From positions 682,001 through 746,000 of the forward strand of contig CP137324.1 of the NCBI GenBank assembly GCA_033182465.1: a stretch of 64,000 nucleotides of DNA, in the 5' to 3' direction. Each line of letters starts with the position of its first letter. Within the stretch, counting starts at the first letter, position 1. The translations under genes and the position numbers were made by a program. Below the pieces are notes generated by a model. That model was not told the origin of the DNA. It worked only from the letters and a program-made list of their open reading frames with translations, and did no database searches. Below, one piece after another: positions 59,830 to 64,000 of this stretch. The DNA is from Sanghuangporus weigelae (taxonomy: Eukaryota; Basidiomycota; Agaricomycetes; Hymenochaetales; Hymenochaetaceae).

Positions 59830-61847
59830 TCAGTTATACCACGCTTCAACAATCCCAGTTCCGCCATCCCGTATGCGCTCCTTGACCCATTGAGCAAAGA
59901 ACCGCTCGGACACTAGCGGTAAGAACATTGATCGACTTCCGATGAACACCATCCCGCGCAGCGTCCGCACGTCATGCCCCAACGCCCGCTCAACGAGGCC
60001 CCGGAGTTCCACAAGGGACGTCCCTGCAGGCGGGGTGATTGTCACTCTGCGTCCGGGGTACATCAAACTCGAGGGGGCTGCAGAGCGATCCTTCTTCGCG
60101 AAGACTGTAATGTTTAAAGGAGGCGTCGCGGGACGGGGCGCCCATCGCGTGTTGAGCAGCTCTGGGTTGCGCGGTGGACTCAAGAGCCGGTTGAATTGCG
60201 GGGGAGACATTGTTGCAACCGCCTCAAGGTCGGTTGCTGGGATGCCGTTGATCAGCAGCGAGGGCCGAATGGCCGGCGGACTCGACATTGGTGCTCGTTT
60301 CATTGTTGACTGTTTCGTCATGCCTGATAAAGGAGTGTCGAGAGGGATGCTGATTGGTTGCCTTGAAGATACGCGTGGAGGCGTCCTAGTCAGATAAGGA
60401 GGCGTCGAGCCGATATCCGAGAAAATTGTTGTTCTTGGTCCTGGAATTGCTTGTGAATCATGTCTCGATACAAAGTATCGTCGTCGACAGATACAACTGC
60501 GAAATCCACCATTACTTAGTATATTAAAAGACTCCTAGTAAACTCTGATATACCTGTTGGCAGCTCCGGATCGCAGTCTGAAAAGCTTCCATGCGCAGGA
60601 TGCATTGCATAGTCTGGTCCCGTAATGTTTGACGAGCCTTGAATTCAGCCTGTGCTTGCTTGTGATGGCAGAACCGGCTCGCTTTGATAACGGTATGGCG
60701 CAGCACATCCGCCGAGTTGATCTTCTAGTCTCGGAAACAGAAGAGTCGAGATTCGCCTCCTCGCTCTTTGCGTCCGTCTCGTGTATAGCGGCTCCTATGG
60801 TGGCCTCTGTCCGGCGCGCTTCCTGAGGAATAGATACTGGAGGTAGGGAGGAAGATGACGGCTCCGGTTGGTAGAAAAGGCCCTCATGACGATCATTGAT
60901 ATAATAATCCCAGTCTACGGACTCATCGTCCGAGGAGATGAATGAATAGACACTATCTTCGCTATAAACACTGCTCGTCGACTTTGGGTGCCCATGAGAT
61001 AAAACGATGATATCAGTACGCAAAGTTAGCACGCATACAATCTCTGTGAAGCAGACGTACGTCGAAAGAGTACATCAAAGGTGGTGGTGTTGGCGGGAGC
61101 TTGCGAATGAGCTCTAGCCGCTTTGGCTTGCTTTCGGAGCTGTCTGCGATAACTCGGGAAGGCAATGCATTTTCATTAAGAGCATCCTGGAACTTCAGTT
61201 AGATTGACAAACTAGTACGAACACTATGAACACACTGGAGATTGTCCGATGCTCGCCGGACAGCTTTGCGAGACCTTGATTGAGCTTGAACTAACTTCAG
61301 CTCGGACACACGGTGCGCTATACTTGAAGCTGCTCCCTTCGTATCCATAAGGCGCGTCATTATGGAAGATCTTCGGGTTCATTGTATCATGATTGCCTGT
61401 CAGATTCGATTGAATCTGCTGCAGGCGGGGTAGAAGGAGTTCTTTGTAGTGAGACTTGGCCGGTTTAGCCGGATTGAATAAGAATGGTTGAAGTGGAGGT
61501 CTATTTGCTATGGACGCCTCGACTTCGGCGTGAGATGCTATCGTGGCATCGTCCAAGGTACAAAAGCGGTTGGTATGCTTATAGAAGACCTTGGGTTCGG
61601 GCCCAGAACGTAACTTCTCTTCGTCATCGGCGAATTCAGCGGGAGGAGGAAACAGGCGACTGCGGAAGATGTAGATGAATATGCAAGCGATGAGAGCCAG
61701 AGCGACGAGGACACCAATGAGACCGAGGACGACGGCGAGTGTTGGCAGGCTGTTGTCAGAAGCAGCTTTGGATGGGTGGTGGAGAGTACTGTGGTTGAAA
61801 AGAGTGTGTGCAGAGGAAGAGGATGGCTCGTAGAAAGACGGAGACAT
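59830..61847 (-). CDS. Single-pass membrane protein with Ser-rich ectodomain, function unknown
   Basis: Four exons (61847-61236, 61186-61061, 60981-60554, 60496-59830), 610 residues, phases consistent. The N-terminus (MSPSFYEPSSSSAHTLFNHS) is short and Ser-rich without a clear cleavable signal. One transmembrane helix at about residues 34-60 (LAVVLGLIGVLVALALIACI, FIYIF) is followed by a charged cytoplasmic tail. The layout is that of fungal sensor-like type III membrane proteins. The C-terminal ~90 residues (VTITPPAGTSLVELRGLVER and MVFIGSRSMFLPLVSERFFA, QWVKERI) look folded and conserved. In exon 3 a second frame also reads plausibly (HHKQAQAEFKARQTLRDQ), so an unrecognised intron there is possible. 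No family recognised. Confidence 0.65.
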
Positions 61848-62264
61848 CTTGAGGACTGGTAAAGACGAATGTTCAGCAAGAGAAGTAGCGAAGGAGGCGC
61901 TTGAGGAAGTGAGATTCGCTCAGACATCTTATACCAAAGCACTGTCAGAGAGAGAAGAGGCTGGATGAGGACAGTTCAGGACAAGATTTTGTTGTGCTCG
62001 AAGACATTGATGTCAAGCAATCTGAATCAGAACAGCTGGTCATCGGATTCCTCAATTATGTTGCGTACAACAGACGGTCTGGAGGTAAATCCAAAGAAAG
62101 ACACTAGCAAAAAATTTCAGTCAGGACAAATACGTCTATTCCGGCCCTGATGCTCAAAAACCCAGTTTTCGAATTGGGAACAAGTTCTATACCTGTCAGC
62201 CAATTGCTGAGGTTAGAGAACTTGCATTCAACGGTCGTCGACAGTGAACTTACAATATATTAAA
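61848..62264. other. Intergenic between two minus-strand genes
   Basis: 417 bp holding the promoter of the membrane-protein gene and the 3' flank of COQ9. No gene seen. Confidence 0.4.
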
Positions 62265-63054
62265 TCAGTTGAGTCCAAGACTACGATATATCCCCGCCCA
62301 GCTCCTCATCACGTATTGCCCAAACTCTGCCGTGTCAGAGACGGCGGACTCCACATTCTGAGAAGTCTCGAGGAGATCGTCAAGAAATCCGTCTGCGGTG
62401 ATTGGGGAACTGAGTTGGTGCAATTCTGTAGGAGAACATCAGGAAATTGAGAACTCGAGCTACTAAGCTGCACGAACCTGCAGCGGTATATGCGGCAGAT
62501 AGCGCTGCCCGCTTTGCATACCAAGCATTCTTGCCAAAAGAGCAGATTAGAACGCGAAGCGTGCAAGTAAAGACGAGCATACCGCAACGCTTTTGTCTCC
62601 GGACAGGTAGCAAGTCTGGTCGGCAATAGATGCAGCGTGCTGAATTGCATGCCTTACGTCAAGGGGCAAGATAGTAGACGAAGTCATCATCATAGCGAAC
62701 GCCTCAAGACTTGCACTTTCAACAACACCATCCCGCAGACTCCCAACTTGATCAACACACCTCAGGAAGATATTGAAGGACCGGCTCGTTCCAGTGAAGT
62801 CTGTGCTTCAATAAGCCACTGATACTCCTATCCTGACTCTGCTCCATGTTCTTCCTCCCCTCCGCAAGCCATGCGTTCAGAAGCGTGCGACGCGCCTCTT
62901 CGCCTTCGCCAAAAAGCGCGTCGATGGCGGTGTCTGAAAGCGGTTTCTCGGGAGGGTTTGGAAGGGAAAGCGCAGCCAAGGAGAGCGCCTGACGCGTGAA
63001 TCCGTGCGATCTTATCAACGGGAACGCGCATTTCAAAAGTTGCTGGGAGCTCAT
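62265..63054 (-). CDS. COQ9: Ubiquinone biosynthesis protein COQ9
   Basis: COQ9 is a lipid-binding mitochondrial protein that partners COQ7 in the coenzyme Q complex. Four exons (63054-62761, 62702-62583, 62529-62478, 62425-62265) give 208 residues. Features: N-terminal helix-turn-helix-like region LLKCAFPLIRSHGFTRQALS, then LSDTAIDALFGEGEEARRTL, LKHRLHWNEPVLQYLPEAFA, LDVRHAIQHAASIADQTCYL (COQ9 core) and NAWYAKRAALSAAYTAAELH, ending AEFGQYVMRSWAGIYRSLGL. No clear mitochondrial presequence follows the only in-frame ATG. The frame stays open upstream to 63117 with Arg/Ser-rich sequence but without an ATG, so an extra 5' exon or a non-AUG start is possible. Divergent from HCR1, 174 bp apart. Confidence 0.9.
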
Positions 63055-63228
63055 GTTCAAGGGTGACTTTGAGAAGACTGTGAGACGATGCCGTGACGTG
63101 ACGACATTGACTTCCAAACTGAGAAAATACCAATTAATTCAGTTCACTTCACCTTACCTGGGTGTATGCTCGTTGCTTGCCGTCGTCAAGTCCTGGCTTT
63201 ATAACATACCTGAGTTCAACGCGCAATA

Positions 63229-64000
63229 ATGTCTGACTGGGGTGCGAATGCTCTTTTACAACCTTTGTGGAAACGAATCTGCTTTTACGAATAAAAAAAT
63301 TTGCAGACGCCTCCGACGGTGACACTAACGCTGCGCCCTCTGCCCCGAGCAAAGCTGTTTCCGCCGTAAAACCATCTGTAAAGAAGACAAAATGGGAGGG
63401 CGAAGATGAGGACGATAACGATGTCGCTGTGCGTCGCTTCCACTCTACGCGAAATCACACCTATCACTAACCCCTGCGCATACATCCAACCAACCCACTT
63501 GCTACCAAAAAAAAAGTCGGACTGGGAAGAATCTGAAGAATCCGAAGAAGAGAAACCCAAAAGTGCTGCTGCTGCGCCTCCTCCGCCGGCGAAAAAGAAA
63601 GGCTCGATCAAGCAGAAGATCGCGGAGAAGGAGGCTCAAAAGGCTGCGCGGGCAGCGGTAGAGGAGGAAGATGATGTGTACGATGAGGACGGTGTGCTCG
63701 ATCCCCGAGAGAAGGCGCGGCGGGATCGGGAGAGGCAGTTACAATCGGACTTGAGCAATGCTGCGGATCTGTTAGGTGCTGCTGCCTTGGGAGGTGCGGA
63801 TTATCATTCTCGACTCTTTCTTACTTTTCCACGAATTCGTGAAATTTTATTCGTAGGCACCTCCGACAAGGAGCTCGACAAACTGATCTCCTTCGACCCG
63901 CGTACGAAAGAGGACTTCCAGGCGTTCTCGAAGCGGATCGTCGACTACATCATCAAGCGACACCAGAACAAGCCTTTATACGCCTCGTTCGTCGAGCACC
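63229..64000 (+). CDS. HCR1: Translation initiation factor eIF3 subunit j (partial)
   Basis: eIF3j/HCR1 is a loosely bound eIF3 subunit acting in 40S binding, start selection and ribosome recycling. Exons 63229-63241, 63307-63428, 63517-63793 and 63857 to past the window end. The N-terminus MSDWDASDG with the acidic KWEGEDEDDND, then SDWEESEESEEEKPK, is typical; the DW repeats are a family mark. A Lys/Glu/Ala-rich helical region follows (KQKIAEKEAQKAARAA, DPREKARRDRERQLQSDL), then LISFDPRTKEDFQAFSKRIV. Exon 1 codes for four codons and one base. The intron at 63429-63516 has an unusual A-rich acceptor (nine A before AG) and lacks a pyrimidine tract. The C-terminus is missing. Confidence 0.93.

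Overview
This window is nuclear DNA of a basidiomycete fungus, most probably a mushroom-forming agaricomycete. The evidence is genes split by many introns of about 45-75 bp, splice-dependent reading frames that match fungal housekeeping proteins end to end, a fatty acid synthase with the beta and alpha halves joined in one 3,933-residue chain, and an intron-bearing tRNA-Ser. Gene models were built by hand by following conserved protein sequence across GT-AG junctions. Every complete model sums to a whole number of codons.

Layout. 1-10 kb holds housekeeping genes: the proteasome subunit RPN1 (cut by the window start), an unrecognised membrane coiled-coil protein, MIC60 of the mitochondrial cristae junction, an unrecognised coiled-coil protein with an unresolved 5' end, and the mRNA-export helicase DBP5. 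10-18 kb is accessory: an oil-body-associated-like protein (DUF1264), then an NAD(P)-binding epimerase/NmrA-like gene present as two nearly identical tandem copies plus a broken third copy, part of which was copied along with the repeat unit. 18-25.7 kb is poor in genes: one small conserved serine/proline-rich protein, a tRNA-Ser(GCU) with an intron, and a 1.07 kb fold-back element with 0.5 kb arms. 25.7-28.5 kb has two intronless F-box paralogues in tandem.

28.8-35 kb has the V-ATPase B subunit, transcribed divergently from a P-loop NTPase of the Crinkler/RHS-like class, followed by two short inverted-repeat elements lying almost end to end. 35.2-47.8 kb is the single-chain fatty acid synthase (16 exons). 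It is followed tail to tail by a POF1-like nicotinamide mononucleotide adenylyltransferase, then a non-autonomous hAT-like element with an exact 8-bp target duplication. 51.4-64 kb is again compact: a PB1-like scaffold-type protein, the dynactin subunit ARP10 divergent from the cohesion factor CTF8, the sterol scaffold ERG28, a single-pass membrane protein, the ubiquinone factor COQ9, and the start of eIF3j/HCR1.

The genes do not form one pathway, but there are themes: mitochondrial and lipid metabolism (MIC60, COQ9, FAS, ERG28, NAD synthesis) and several short divergent promoters. The most notable observations are three introns that only make sense with a GC donor (all AG|GCGAG), the young epimerase duplication in which the second copy has gained a new C terminus, the nearly perfect fold-back element, and the Crinkler/RHS-like gene placed back to back with an essential V-ATPase gene. 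I did not find a clearly new multi-gene system.
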